Source: Plantago major (Eukaryota > Streptophyta > Magnoliopsida > Lamiales > Plantaginaceae). Taken from it: a stretch of 64,000 bases of DNA. The number at the start of each line of letters is the position of its first letter. The stretch's first letter is position 1. The position numbers and the translations under genes are program-made. The stretch spans positions 3,844,001 through 3,908,000 of the forward strand of contig CM048843.1 of assembly GCA_026545765.1 (NCBI GenBank), given 5' to 3'. This document shows, piece by piece, positions 1 to 11,649 of the stretch. Below the pieces are notes generated by a model. It saw only the letters and a list, made by a program, of their open reading frames with translations, did not search any database and was not told the origin of the DNA.

Positions 1-877
1 CTTGGGGATAACTGACTGGACCTATACCAATATGGTTCGTGGTGTTTTTTTTTTCCAAGCGATGGGAATTTTCCATCCAGGAGAAGGCTACCTCATGCAC
101 GCATATACCCAAAGTGGCGGATTGTAAAAGGCGTGACCAGGCTCGGGAATCATGATTTCGACGGAATCAGGGATCTCCCACTTCCGCCTCCACTAGGGGA
201 TGTCCTCCGCCCTAACCGTGGACGGACACGTAGGAAGTAGCCCGTCCGCGTTTAATTCTCCAAACTGATCCACTATGGTAACAGCGGACGCAGGACGCAG
301 AAACTTTACTCGGGCAGCTTTCGCACCACGACCCTCGATTATTTGAAGATTGAGCAACGGGCGGGATGTAATGCAATCCGATGGATCGTCTAGAGGGACG
401 AGTGATGAGCTCCTTCTTCTTCCTCCTCGCCCTCACCTTCCTCTTCCTCACCATCTTCTTCGTCCTCGAGGACACCTTCGGGTCTTCCGGACGTGCTTGG
501 CTTGGATGGACCTGCTTCTACCTGAACACGGTCCTCCACTCCGTCCTCGAACATCTCCACGTCATCAGCCTCATGCTCGCTGTCGCCTGCCCGTTCGAGT
601 TGAAGCGCATTTGGATCTATAGGCCTTCCCACACCGCCTATAGTCCGAGATTGGACCGACGTTCTCGCCTCATCAACACCGCCTTCGATCGCTAGCCTGT
701 CTGTCGGGGGGTTATCTGTTTCGTGGGTTCCGTGCCTAGCGTCGGAATCTCTGGAAGAAAGGATGTCCACAAGAAAGTCTCCTACGGACATGCTCAGATC
801 CACGGACTCATCGCCCAAGCCTACTCCATCCTGGTAATCTCAAACCGCTTAACGTTTTGACTATCGCTCCCGGACAT
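1..877 (-). pseudogene. Decayed antisense ORF of the left Tat element (PF04195-like)
   Basis: Read on the minus strand, the ATG at 875-877 follows a CTAG splice acceptor and starts with codons matching those of the antisense gene at 24226 (MSxSDSQN). A stop follows after about 18 codons. Reading resumes in another frame at about 818-390, with an acidic stretch rich in Glu and Asp and the shared phrase EDGVEDRVQV. At about 200-60 a segment WEIPDSVEI then HAFYNPP matches YEIPECVEI and HAFYKPP of the other copy. It therefore encoded the same protein but carries several stops and frameshifts and is cut by the window edge. Function is unknown. Confidence 0.75.
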
Positions 878-878
878 C

Positions 879-1380
879 CTAGGGCAGAAGGAAACGGATC
901 AGAAACGATGATTGTTATTGTCCGAGAGTTCATTTATATGTCTTATTAAGTCCAGAGGTCCGCGAAAAAGTCTAAACCCTAAGATTTTCTACACACAGAA
1001 GGACAGGGACCCCAAGACACCGGCACATGCAGCTGTGCCATTGGCACCACGATCTGCCCCTTATGGCACGATGACAAAAGAAGAAACTTTATGGCCAAAT
1101 ACCACGACCCATACTGATTTACAAGTAAACATGCATGGTCAAGACAGGTTGTGTCGGACAGGACTTATCAAATGAGAGTACAAGACATCAACGAAGAAAA
1201 TTGGCATATTATGAGCATGCAGCAGAAACACATCAATTATTGTCTAAACCAAAGGTATCGCAAAAGTCAATTACTGAAGACAGGCGCAATTACGGAAGCA
1301 GCAAGGGAAGCTACACTAGACATGCAATAGGTGTATAGCGAATACAGGCAATTTAAATGAGGCCAAAGAAGGATACTTAC
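879..1380 (-). other. Leader intron of the left antisense gene
   Basis: On the minus strand a GTAAGT donor lies at 1380-1375 and a pyrimidine-rich CCCTAG acceptor ends at 879, one base before the ATG. The second Tat copy has the same arrangement (23915-24224), with CAA before the donor and CTAG|GATGTCC at the acceptor. Splicing is inferred from sequence only. Confidence 0.55.
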
Positions 1381-1575
1381 TTGCTAAATATCCAAACAGA
1401 GAACTTCCACGGATAATCGATCTGGGGTAATGCACCGAGGTTACAGATCTCAGTTTGATGGCCCGAAAGTCTTACAAGTCCCAGTTGCTCGGATCGACCT
1501 TGCGTTGTTTGAATTGCTTAAAGATTGCTCTGAGTTTCGAGATTGCTAAAAGTGTGAAAATGACTGATGGCCTGA

Positions 1576-1586
1576 CTATTTATAAG
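1576..1586 (-). promoter_or_regulatory. TATA box of the left antisense gene
   Basis: CTTATAAATAG on the minus strand lies about 195 bp upstream of the leader-intron donor. The equivalent position in the other copy also has TATAAATAG (23750). Confidence 0.5.
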
Positions 1587-2161
1587 GGCATTTTGGGATA
1601 GCCAAGAGTCACGTCGCTTGGATTTGAATCCCAACCGTTGATCCTCTCCAATCCAAGGGTTGTACCGCTTTGCGAATGGATGACTTCCAGAACATCGCAT
1701 TTAATGCTGGACAGACGCGTCACATCCATCGGACTGGGCGCCCCAACCGTTGATGTCGTCCTGATCCAACGGTCGCGTCTCTTTACTCGGGATCTTTCTC
1801 CCGTGGGCCGAACGGACAACCTATTGGGCCTCTTGGGCTTTTGAAGAGGACCAATTCAACAATCGGCCCAACTGACAGCTTCCACACAATTCGTCGGATC
1901 CTAACCGCATATCGGACACATATATCTTGATATAATACCTTTTCCTCTACAGTCCCAGTTATGCGATAACTCGGACTGTAGACGGAAAAGGGGGGGAAAG
2001 AGATATATTGAATCCTTGAGGACACGAACGACGGATCACGACAAAAAGGATTTTATCCCTTTTCTCTTAATAAACGATTCGGACACGTTCCACAGACACG
2101 ACTAATCCCTCATAGTTACCAACTATCTTCTACTAAGATACTTGGAAACTGGGGGGACATA

Positions 2162-3070
2162 TGTTGATACGGAAATATGTCCAATCCGTTAAGGGCGCCA
2201 TAGAGCGTGTCCTAAAGCGCATCACGGCTTAACTAGCGATTCAAGATCGTCCGACCTCACATGGTCCGCCCAAAGTGAATCGACCAGTACGCCGAAGTCA
2301 CTACTTCCCCACAGCTAGTCCGAGCTAGCTAAGGAAAGGACTTGTAAACCTGGCCAGGTCAGTACAGAGATGCCTAACGGACCGTACGAGAGGACCTCGA
2401 GCTAGCTAAGGAAAGGACTTGTAAACCTGACCAGGTCAGTACAGAGATGCCTAACGGACCGTACGAGAGGACCTCGGACGCCACCATTACTCTAAGACCA
2501 GACGTATAATGTAACCATCGAGATACTTCCGTGGACTCTTGGCTCGGACATCGAGTCACCCAAGGATGATCAACCAAGGCAGTGTCTGTCCGAGGGACTA
2601 ACACGGACCCGACAGGCGGAACAGTACTCTCAGAGGGAAAAGGTCCAAACTACCCTCCCAGGCCCACTTATCGGTATTGGATCACTGTCCACTAATGGGC
2701 CATGGGCCAAAGGTAGCATTGGTGTCCAAATCTGGATCGTACACTTGGCATCATCTCATGAGCTACCTCATGAGTATGTGATAACTATAAATACGGCTCT
2801 AGGTCCAAGACCTTAAGGTAAGTGATAAGCAATACTTAAACAATAACCTCCCTCGTAATTATTACATTGAGAGCTTCCAACTCTCTCTTGAGTAAAGTCT
2901 CTTACCGGATTGACACGTAATCCGCATCCAGTCTAAACCCCCCCACTTAGTCGTTTCAGGTGACTTGGTTCGGACGAGCAATCCATCGGACCTTCAAGTT
3001 GGAGGCGGGGTACAGACCGTGTTGCTTGTAGTAGTTTAGTTAGTTAGTGTTTGAGATTCATCCCTCAGCA
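2162..3070 (+). repeat. 3' LTR of the left Tat element
   Basis: The LTR starts TGTTGATAC right after a polypurine tract and ends CCTCAGCA, about 909 bp. A TATA box (CTATAAATAC) lies at 2785-2794. The first 50 or so bases align in reverse complement with 22761 downward in the other Tat copy, while the rest is more diverged. Its 5' partner is outside the window. Confidence 0.75.
2321..2474. repeat. 77-bp tandem duplication in LTR U3
   Basis: Two head-to-tail copies (2321-2397 and 2398-2474) starting CGAGCTAGCTAAGG are nearly identical; I see one substitution (CTGGCCAGG against CTGACCAGG). This is a recent duplication within the U3 part of the LTR. Confidence 0.9.
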
Positions 3071-3193
3071 ACCTAAAACAATAACTTAATCAAATTCAAA
3101 TAATTCAAATATATTTTCATACAAATACACTAACACAAGTAAAAGAATCCAAGAACAAAAATAATAAGGTACGTCAAAATCTGGGGTGTCACA
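3071..3193 (-). repeat. 3' LTR fragment of the LARD-like element
   Basis: This segment is a nearly identical direct repeat of 8262-8384, ending TGTGACACCCCAGA when read on the minus strand. A purine-rich tract (AAGGAGGGGTGAG on the minus strand) sits directly before it. A second, diverged copy of that tract plus about 30 bp of flank occurs at 3325-3375. Confidence 0.8.
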
Positions 3194-4321
3194 CTCACCC
3201 CTCCTTAAAAGAATTTGGTCCCCAAATTCACACTTGAAAATTTTCTAAAACATTTTCTCGCAAATACACACTTTTAATAAATCATATACGACCCATAAAT
3301 ACCAAGTGAACTTAAAAACTGGAGTATTACACTCACCCCTCCTTAAGAGGAATTTGATCCCCAAATTCACACCGCTAAAGCAATTTTCGACATAAGAAAA
3401 GGTTTTGAAAAATATAAAATTTTCCACGCAAGCAACACATTGAACGGAAAACAACAAAACAAAAGAACTTTTAACTTCCTTTTTTTTTTTTTGAGAGAGA
3501 GCAACGAAAGGTAGTCGGAACATTGACAAAACTTATAACGACTCGTGCAACATTACTGCCTATCTTTCATACATAAACAAGAAAAACAAAACCAACTTAA
3601 AAAATCATATTGCAAATCCATGCACACTACCAAAATAACCAGAATCTTAACTATTCAATTAACACAAGTTGAAGCTTATGTAACCAAATTAAAGTAACTA
3701 GTACAGAGATTTAGGCAAACAAGTTCTACTTTTGCATATTACAATTATAATCTGGAACAAGAGTGACGAGTAAGAAAAATTAGAAGTTTGAAAAGGTGAA
3801 GCAAACATAAATAAGTAAGCTAAAAGCAAAGTAAAGCGCCAAAACATTTAAATTATAGAAATTAATCTAGGATTGTTCAAACTCTTGATTTCAATGCCAA
3901 GTGATAACATAAAAGCAAATAATCATGCAACTGAACCAAGTTAGATAATACAATTCTATGGGATCATGTAAATATAAACAAGCTTACGTTTATACAAAGA
4001 CAATAGCAAGTTCAAGTATTACATATTAGAATTTAAAGTCCTGAAGAAAAGAGACAAGCCAGATAAACAAATGCAAAAGGTCAATTCTAGGTATTTGATG
4101 CCTTTGAAACAATGATCATTAAAATGAAAAGCGTATAAGGAGTAGAAAAAAAAACACCGCCTTCAACAAAAATAAAAATAACAGGACCAAGCATGAAAGT
4201 AAGAAAAGTTACTTCGGAGATGCGCAAAGAATGTTCAACCGGCAACTCAGCAAATTTCTCACTCAGTTCCCCCAAAAGTCCGAAGACCCTATCCTGGCTT
4301 AGCCTAAGTAAAAAAAAGTGA

Positions 4322-4334
4322 GGCTCTGATACCA
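4322..4334 (-). other. Primer-binding site, initiator tRNA-Met type
   Basis: TGGTATCAGAGCC on the minus strand is the classic complement of plant initiator tRNA-Met. It lies two bases after the LTR terminus GTTACA and so fixes the LTR boundary at 4337 and the element's orientation. Confidence 0.85.
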
Positions 4335-4336
4335 TT

Positions 4337-7300
4337 TGTAACGCCCCAACTTTTGGGTTTTTTAAAAGGAGTGAATTTCAGTCGGGACGTTGGGCGAAAG
4401 CAGAGCCGAAACGTTTAGTGAAACAAGGGAAGTTACAGACAACCTTTCGTTTGAAGTTGCTAGAATAAAAATATATTTTATTCAGCAAATAAAACCACAA
4501 GATTTCCAACAGTAGTATCTTTATAACAGGAAATGACTTGAGTTTTTGAAAAAGACAAAAAGACATTATTTTCATTGACAAAAATCCCAAATCCCAAACA
4601 CTTTCTTTGTTCGCTGAGTTTATCGTCGTTCATTCTTCGTGCCATCTCACCTACAAGGAAGGGAACAGAAACAAGTGTGAGAAAAACCTCAATGAGTGTT
4701 CGGAGATTTTCGTGTGAAACTTTCATTAAAATCATAACAATAAACATTGAAGAACATAAAATAGAAAATACTTTCAATAACATGTACTTTTCGGAAAAAC
4801 ATTATTTCATGCCGCTCCTTATAACCCCACAGTAAAACAGGCCTTATGTCTCCCTCATAGTCGATCAAACTATCCAGTCAGGACCCTGCCATGGTACAGG
4901 GGTGGAATTCTACGACCCAACTAAATCAGTGAAGGCTTCTATCACTCGATTTAAAGGGAATGGGCAAAGAAAACCGACAAGTAGCTCGCCAGACACAACT
5001 GACCAAACTACAAGCCAATTAACTTAAACCTAACGTACGTATCTTTCTTGAACCGTCAACCAAAACAAAATAACAATCATGTATATAAAAATATATATAT
5101 ATATCTTTCAAAATCAGCGGAAGCATGCTAAAACTCTTTCGTGATTTGCTTTTTATGCAATAGAACGTGCGTTTTGAAAACCATGCATTACTTATATATA
5201 AGTTTAAAACATATTAAAATACCTTCCAGTTTTGAAAATAATACATATATAGTTTTGTAGAACACTCACATTTCAAGGTTTGGAAGAGCAAGAAGCATGA
5301 AAGTACTTGCAAGAAGAACAAGCTACAAACTTGAAAATAAAAGACAATGGTACTTGAAGATTTTTGGGAGTAAAATACTAAGAATATTTGTGAGTAAAAG
5401 TGGCTGCAAAACGGGGTATTTATAGGGTGGATTGAGTGAAGATGAAAGGGTTGAAGTGCTAAAAATAAATGGCAATTTAAATGGCTTAAATTGCACTTAA
5501 AACTCATTTTAAAACCAACAATAAAGGTGCAAAATTAAGAGAGACCTTTCACATTTTTTTCCAAACATTTAAACACAATAACTAATGATAAATGATCAGA
5601 TTTTACTAGGGAAAAAGTTCAAAAACATTTTTGGCATCACATAGGGTCAATTGTACAGAAAAATAAAATGTGACACACAAAAAATGCAACACTTGGAACA
5701 ATTAAATTGAATTCACAATTACACATGCATATGCAACAATTAAACTTAAAATATTTGTTGGTCCAGATAACGGCAAAGTAAAAGACTAGAGGGAGGGGGG
5801 GTGAATAGTCTTTTAAAACTTTTGTCGATAAAAACTATTTCTCAGATATCTGTGTAGATATCTGATACTTAGATTCAGAGCGCGGAAGACTTAAGATAGA
5901 TAAGTGCAGAAACAGTTAAAGTGTGTGTGTGTGTTGGTGAAAAGTAAGTACAGAGAAGTAAATAACACAGCAAGTATAGTGGTATATGGAGGTGGCGTAA
6001 TCCTCCAACTAATCCACTTCGGTCTTCCAAAGACCTAGAATTCACTAGAATAGATAATTGAGGTCACCTTACAAAAATCCTATTCTAAGATTCCTTAAAC
6101 AAATGGTTCCCAACCAAATGTTCCCCCTGAGTTGTTCCCCGGCTTTCACAGCCAAGTACTTCCTGTACTCAGAAACCTTTTTGAGCTATTCCCTAGCTTC
6201 CCAAGCTAAGTACTTCCTGTGCTCAATAACCTTGGAGTTATTCCTTAGTTTCTCAAACTAAGTACTTCCTGTACTCCATGCCAGTGATGGTGTTGGTTTT
6301 GGTTTGAGTTGTCAGATGAGCTTCTTTAATAACTTTTCAGTTAATCAGATAGCTGTGAATCAAGTATACTTAATACACTTTTCAATGTATGGTATCTTGT
6401 TCTTTTTACTGACCCAAGTCTTAGATAAATGTTCAAGAGAATGAATCTCAGATACTTGATCTTTCAATTCAACTCTTTCACAGATAGCAGTGCTTGTTTA
6501 GGATCAGGACACTTAGAACTTTAGTGCTACTTAAGATCAGGAGCTTTGGTCGCAACAGAAAGCTTTGAGGATAAGTAGTTTGCTTGAGAGAATATGTTGT
6601 TCAGCGTGTTTATGGAGTTCAAGGTGTCTTCTCAAGTAGTCTAAGTGTTGATATTTATAGATGAATTTGAATGCCGTTGAATAGTATCCGTTAGGCTTAA
6701 ATCAAATTCAAACTATTGATATCTGTGTATAGTACTGCAGTAGGTTTGTCTTCTTCTTCAGAAGGTACCGTTGCTTTTGCTCAGACATCTCTGTCCGTGC
6801 ATTAAATGCATTGTACTGTACTTTTTGTCCTGTAGTGCCAACGGAACTAGGCTCAGTATCAGAGACTAGTATTATCTGATTCTTTGCACGTCCTTATCTT
6901 TAATCTTCATATACCACTTTATTGAAACAACTTTGTTGCAATATATTTCTTTTTCAGAAATGTGGTTAAGGCTCAAGGTATCTGAGAGTAGATATTTGTG
7001 GGCACTTTCCTGGTTTTCAGAAAACCTTCTAGTTCTCAGATATCTCTTGTGACACAGCTTGTTTAAAACTATTCGTGTCTTCAAGATATCTGACCAAGGT
7101 ATCTGTAAAACTATTTCAGTAATCTTGTGCAGTTTCTTCAAATCTTCAATGTCGTTGAACTTGTTCCGCTTGGATGTCTTCTTCTTGGTCTTCTCTTCAT
7201 AAAATAAAAATTACATTTTGAGACCTAACATCCTATACAAGATTAGCTAGACTATCATACTTAGTGGGTTTCGTCTTTTACAATGTTCAAGTGAACCAAT

Positions 7301-8384
7301 AGTACTAATCACTTTTCTGAGACTAAGATAAGTCATCATGTTGCTGATCAAAATCTAAACAGATATTTCTAACAAAATATCTAACAAATTTCCTAACAAT
7401 ATTGAACATGCATAGGCAATATTACACTTAGACATGCATAAGTAACATAAAAGAGAAACGAAAAGAAAATTAGAACGTTGATCGAAACATAGCTGAAACA
7501 TAGCATGTAACATTCGACATTACAAACGACCTTTCGTACCAAAACATGAAAGAAATAAAAAATATTTTATTCATTAAAGAAGCCTCAAGTTTCCAAACTC
7601 TTCTATTTTAAAATATATGAATATAAAATAACACTTTAATTTCTAAACATTAAGAGAGCTACACTCACATAAAGACATGCATGCAAATTGCATAATCCAA
7701 AAGTGACTCTTTATATTATAAATAAATCAAAGCACACAAATAAATACCTTGTATTAAATTAGTTAATTTAAATGAACACTCTTCTCATAAATCATCAATA
7801 AAGCACATACATTTAAATAAGATAATTAAAAAGAGACTCTTAGACTTCTTCTAACTTAACTACTATTAATATAACATATAATGAACTCACATGAAGGCAA
7901 TTGAAGTTAATCTTTAAATCTAATCAAGCCACACAAATAATGACATACATTAAAATACATAATTAAAATGGCACCCTTCACATTATACATCAATCAAAGC
8001 AAACAAATAAGTTCTTGAATTAAGCTAGATAATTAAAAAGAAGTCTTGTCACATTAATCATTCAAAAAGATAAATTTAAGAGATGACTATCAAATTATTT
8101 TCAAATAATTACACCAACAAATTAAAAGATAAAATAATCACATTTTTAAGTAGGAAATATACACCGAAAATAATTTCTCTTCTTTAAAAAAAGTACAAAA
8201 TAAATAACCACACATATAACAAATTTACAAGTTACATAGACTTTTAAAACAAATAATAAACACCTAAAACAATAACACAATCAAATTCAAATAATTCAAA
8301 TATATTTTCATACAAATACACTAACACAAGTAAAAGAATGCAAGGACAAAAATAATAAGGTACGTCAAAATCTGGGGTGTCACA
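4337..8384 (-). repeat. 5' LTR of the LARD-like element, with nested solo LTR
   Basis: Without the nested insertion and one copy of its 5-bp duplication this LTR is about 2.4 kb. It runs from TGTGACACCCC (8384) to GGCGTTACA (4337) on the minus strand. A TATA box (CTATAAATACC) lies near 5426-5416. Nothing in it appears coding. Confidence 0.75.
5756..7398 (-). mobile_element. Solo LTR with perfect 5-bp target duplication
   Basis: A 1643-bp unit with ends TGTTGG and CCTAACA on the plus strand is flanked by ATATT at 5751-5755 and 7399-7403. There is no internal region, so this is a solo LTR left by recombination between LTRs. A TATA-like CTATAAATATC lies near 6660-6648 on the minus strand, giving the likely transcriptional direction. 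The motif AGATATCTG recurs many times, as in some Copia LTRs, but family assignment is uncertain. Confidence 0.8.
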
Positions 8385-9300
8385 CTACTGTAGATTAGTC
8401 ATATAACATTAATTGTACGATAACGATACTGCCTCTACCAGAACAAATAGAATGGCCAAGTAAATACATATTCGAAGGCAATAATAAGTTATGCAATTTT
8501 CGATATGTTCTACAGAAGTTGAGTTCAACTATTGATTTTGGTTTCGATAATTTCTGTCTATTCACTTATGTCCATCATGCAGAATTAGCTTGCTGGACTT
8601 GCTATGGAAGCATAATTGACTGCATTTACCATCCTCCACTTAATTGGACTCTTGATCTGAGACCCCAACTTCAGAACCACAAATAATGCGCTGAACACTG
8701 CCGATTTCTGCCTATATGTAGCTGGTCATTTTATTCATGCATTTGGCATTTGAAGTGTCAATTTATCTATTGAAAATAAGGTCGATTACGTCGTGTGATC
8801 TTGATATGGTTTACAAAAAAAATTTGAGGGATGAAAATGGTATTGTACACGTGCACACAACCATTTGTTGATACTGTGTTCATTTGGAGCTTTGATGTAC
8901 TCCTTGCTAGCTATTTAATGAAGAAAAATGTTTGAATTGGGTGCCTGAACATTAATCCAGGAAAACGTATTTATGAATGCTACAAGGTTCAAGGCTAAAG
9001 AAGCTGCCAGTTAATGTTGTTGTAAGACTGTATAAAGTTGTTAATAAAAATTAATGGTAAGGTAAAACCAAACACGGGCACAGTGCAAGCGCGGTGTTTA
9101 AACTCTAGTTGATTTAATATAATCAAATAACATTTAATAATAAAAGATGTTTATTTTTTTATATTGCGACATAGCGCAACGTTATTATGTGACAGTGTGA
9201 TGCCCATCGCATAAATAATAATTCAACGGACGAGATTGAATCAAGAATTGATATAACTATTGTTAGTACAATGAGACAGTACTAAAATTAGAACTGACAG
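8385..9300. other. Intergenic, no gene recognised
   Basis: This AT-rich DNA lies between the LTR element and the F-box gene. I see no convincing reading frame, RNA gene or element ends. CTACT at 8385-8389 would be the target duplication of the LARD-like element, but its partner lies outside the window. Confidence 0.5.
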
Positions 9301-9431
9301 GAAATTAGGAAATGATCACAAACCCTACCTCCCTCCTTCTTCTTCTTCCCCTATTGGCTCCTTCGGTTGTTTATCGCCGGTGATAGTATTGCACCATATC
9401 TGCAATTGGTTCGACCTTTCTTCTCTTTCAG

Positions 9432-9622
9432 GTATAATTAAGGTTTCTCTCTTTATTAATTTAATTATAGAAGGAATTATGTGTATACTGCTAACTATGC
9501 CAATTGGTTTCATTTGGGCTTGTGAATTTCGATTGACAGAAGTAGTCATTAGCTCTAATTCTTGTCAACTCAACCACAAATTTAATTCCTGTTGTTTTAC
9601 TGCTTTCAAAACACAATTACAG
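9432..9622 (+). other. Possible 5'UTR intron of the F-box gene
   Basis: CAG|GTATAA at 9431-9436 and TTACAG ending at 9622 are plausible splice sites 59 bp upstream of the start codon. The region before it (about 9310-9430) is pyrimidine-rich, like a plant leader. Inference only. Confidence 0.4.
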
Positions 9623-9680
9623 GAACTTGAAGAACTGGACTAAACTTTTATATAAACATCTGTGTCCCAAGTACAAATAA

Positions 9681-10883
9681 ATGATGCATCGAACCCTTGA
9701 AATGGTGGCGGAAGATCTGCCCAGCGAATGTATTCTCGAAATTTTCGCAAGGCTTCCAACAAAATCGGTTGGAAAATGTAGATGTTTGTCTAAATTTTGG
9801 TACACACACCTCTCAACAGCTCACTTCATCCAAAAACACCTAATCAATCGCCGAAAAGCCCTTCACAAACAACAAAATATGATATTTTGCTGTGAAAACC
9901 CACCAAACTGCTTTATCACCATGTTCTCTCCTAGTCTGAAACCGGAGGCAAGACTGGGCAACGAGGCAGTTTCAAGACCGGGCAGCGAATGGTTTTTTGC
10001 CTGGGGTTCTTGCAATGGACTGGTTCTTCTAGAAACCAAGGAACGAGACAAATTGATTTTGATGAATGTCGTTACTCTCCAACTTGTAGACATTCCAAGC
10101 CCCTTCACTCATGATCCATTAATCAGCACTGGCAAGGATAATTGGCGTCGTTTTATTCTTGTTTTTGGCTTTGGGTATGACCATGTTAGTGATGATTATA
10201 AGATTGTATCACTCTCATACTATGCTAATCCTGACGAGCAAGAACTAGATGCTTTTGTTGAAGTCTATTCTGTTAAGAAAGGTTCTTGGAAAATTGTTCA
10301 AGTCACCTCTGGTGTTCATCTCGACATTGACAGTAGGTGTGGGATTTTTTCCTATGGGTCTGTGCACTGGGGCAATGGGGTTATCTTTACGTCTCCTACT
10401 AATGCTAGCCGGGTTCTACTTAATTTTCCTGATAATGCTCGTCCTGTTATCACTGCTTTCGATTTGGCTACCGAGTCGTTTCGTGCTATCCCTTTGCCTG
10501 CGACCATGTTCACGTGTGGGTCCAGACCTTTATATGTTCTTCGAGACTATTTATGTACCATGGTACAAAATAACAATGGTGAGATTGACTTGTGGATGAT
10601 GAAAGAGTATGGCGTGGTGGATTCATGGTGCCGTTTCCGGATTAGTACGTATGGATTGTGTAATAGAGTTCTACGTAGATGTCGATTTGAACTTTTAAGT
10701 GTTGTTACGGATGGGAAAATTTTGGTTGTGACTGATTATGGAGACAAGTGGTTTGTGTTGGACTTGAACGACGGAACTTATGAGGAAGTGGATATTGGTG
10801 AAGTTAAGGCTAGCTATCATACACTAGTAGTCCCCTTTGTCGACACTCTTGTCTCTCCCGCCCAAACAGTTGCAATCCAATGA
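9681..10883 (+). CDS. F-box protein with F-box-associated (kelch-like) domain
   Basis: This 400-residue protein has an N-terminal F-box at about residues 8-50, with DLPSECILEIFARLP followed by KCRCLSKFWY as in the plant F-box family. F-box proteins of this kind bind SKP1 and recruit substrates to an SCF ubiquitin ligase. The rest matches the layout of F-box-associated interaction domains: SCNGLVLL near residue 113, GFGYDHVSDDYKIV near 167, repeated VYSVKKGSWK-like strands, and WGNGV near 232. The frame is uninterrupted and of normal length for the family. ATGs at 9681, 9684 and 9702 are possible starts, the last having a good plant context. The substrate is unknown because the family is very large and fast-evolving. 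Confidence 0.88.
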   Translation: MMHRTLEMVAEDLPSECILEIFARLPTKSVGKCRCLSKFWYTHLSTAHFIQKHLINRRKALHKQQNMIFCCENPPNCFITMFSPSLKPEARLGNEAVSRPGSEWFFAWGSCNGLVLLETKERDKLILMNVVTLQLVDIPSPFTHDPLISTGKDNWRRFILVFGFGYDHVSDDYKIVSLSYYANPDEQELDAFVEVYSVKKGSWKIVQVTSGVHLDIDSRCGIFSYGSVHWGNGVIFTSPTNASRVLLNFPDNARPVITAFDLATESFRAIPLPATMFTCGSRPLYVLRDYLCTMVQNNNGEIDLWMMKEYGVVDSWCRFRISTYGLCNRVLRRCRFELLSVVTDGKILVVTDYGDKWFVLDLNDGTYEEVDIGEVKASYHTLVVPFVDTLVSPAQTVAIQ

Positions 10884-11649
10884 GCTGGAATTAGGATAGT
10901 GGAGGTACGAAATTATGAGAACTCTTCTATTGCAACCTTATTTGTCTGGATTATTTTGATGTTTGCAGTCTAGTTGTTGTGTTGTAATAAGCATTGTGTA
11001 TTCTTCTCTGTTCTCCACACCATGATCACAAGAAATTTTAAGGTGTTCTGTTTGTTATTGTTATGATTTGTTCACGTCTAGTAGACTTGCCTGCTGTTTT
11101 TTGCAAAAACGAATTGAAATGAGTTGCATCCACAGATCCACTTATGAACGTGATATAACTGGTATGATATTGATTCTTTTTATTGCATTCACTTCTGAAA
11201 GTGCTCAGATATTGATATATCCATTGTTGATCATCCATTTCAAGCTCCAATGTACAACAAGTCATTGTTTTTCAGTGTCACTATTCCCAACCGAATGATA
11301 CTCGCCTCCTATACACTTGCAGTTTTGCTGGCTCTACGAATCTTTCGTAAAATTTATTTGTTGCATTTCGATTATGGCATCAGCCATCCATTCCCTTGCA
11401 TTAGAATTTCATGAGTGAAAGAATGAGATCATAGACTGCATTAACGAGTCATATTTAAGACACAACTACACAAGTAGTCGAGTAATGTTGCTTTCCTTAA
11501 ATTATTCGATGATCAACTAGAAGGCCAACAAGTAGATATCCCCATCTGCCATCCCCTTCGTAATCTGCAGAGACCAGTTCCTCTGTTAACATCTAGAAAT
11601 ACAATTCACTCCTTTTACCAAATTGTAGATTGTTGTAAATTGCCTGTCC
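10884..11649. other. F-box 3' region and intergenic DNA
   Basis: The first few hundred bases are T-rich and probably hold the 3'UTR of the F-box gene. I see no further gene or element up to the EXORDIUM-like pseudogene. Confidence 0.5.

Larger units (their letters stand above)
1..3070 (+). mobile_element. Tat-lineage Ty3/gypsy retrotransposon, 3' part (left copy)
   Basis: This is the 3' end of an LTR retrotransposon whose gag-pol lies left of the window. From left to right it holds a decayed antisense gene, a non-coding stretch, a polypurine tract near 2144-2158 (GGAAACTGGGGGGA) and a 3' LTR. The PPT and LTR start are closely similar, in reverse orientation, to 22750-22785 of the second Tat element, as are parts of the antisense gene, so the two copies belong to one family. 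The element abuts an LTR fragment at 3071 and appears to have inserted into it. Lineage is inferred from the second copy, which has pol domains. Confidence 0.8.
3071..8384 (-). mobile_element. Non-coding LTR retrotransposon derivative (LARD-like), interrupted at both ends
   Basis: On the minus strand a 5' LTR (8384 down to 4337) starts TGTGACACCCC and ends GGCGTTACA. A primer-binding site follows at 4334-4322, then about 1.1 kb of internal DNA with no coding potential, a purine-rich tract just above 3193, and the first 123 bp of a 3' LTR (3193-3071) matching 8384-8262. The remainder of the 3' LTR is cut off by the left Tat element at 3070. The TGTGACACCCC ends suggest a chromovirus of the Tekay/Del type, but with no gag or pol this rests on end sequences only. 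Large LTRs with a short empty interior fit a large retrotransposon derivative. Confidence 0.75.
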
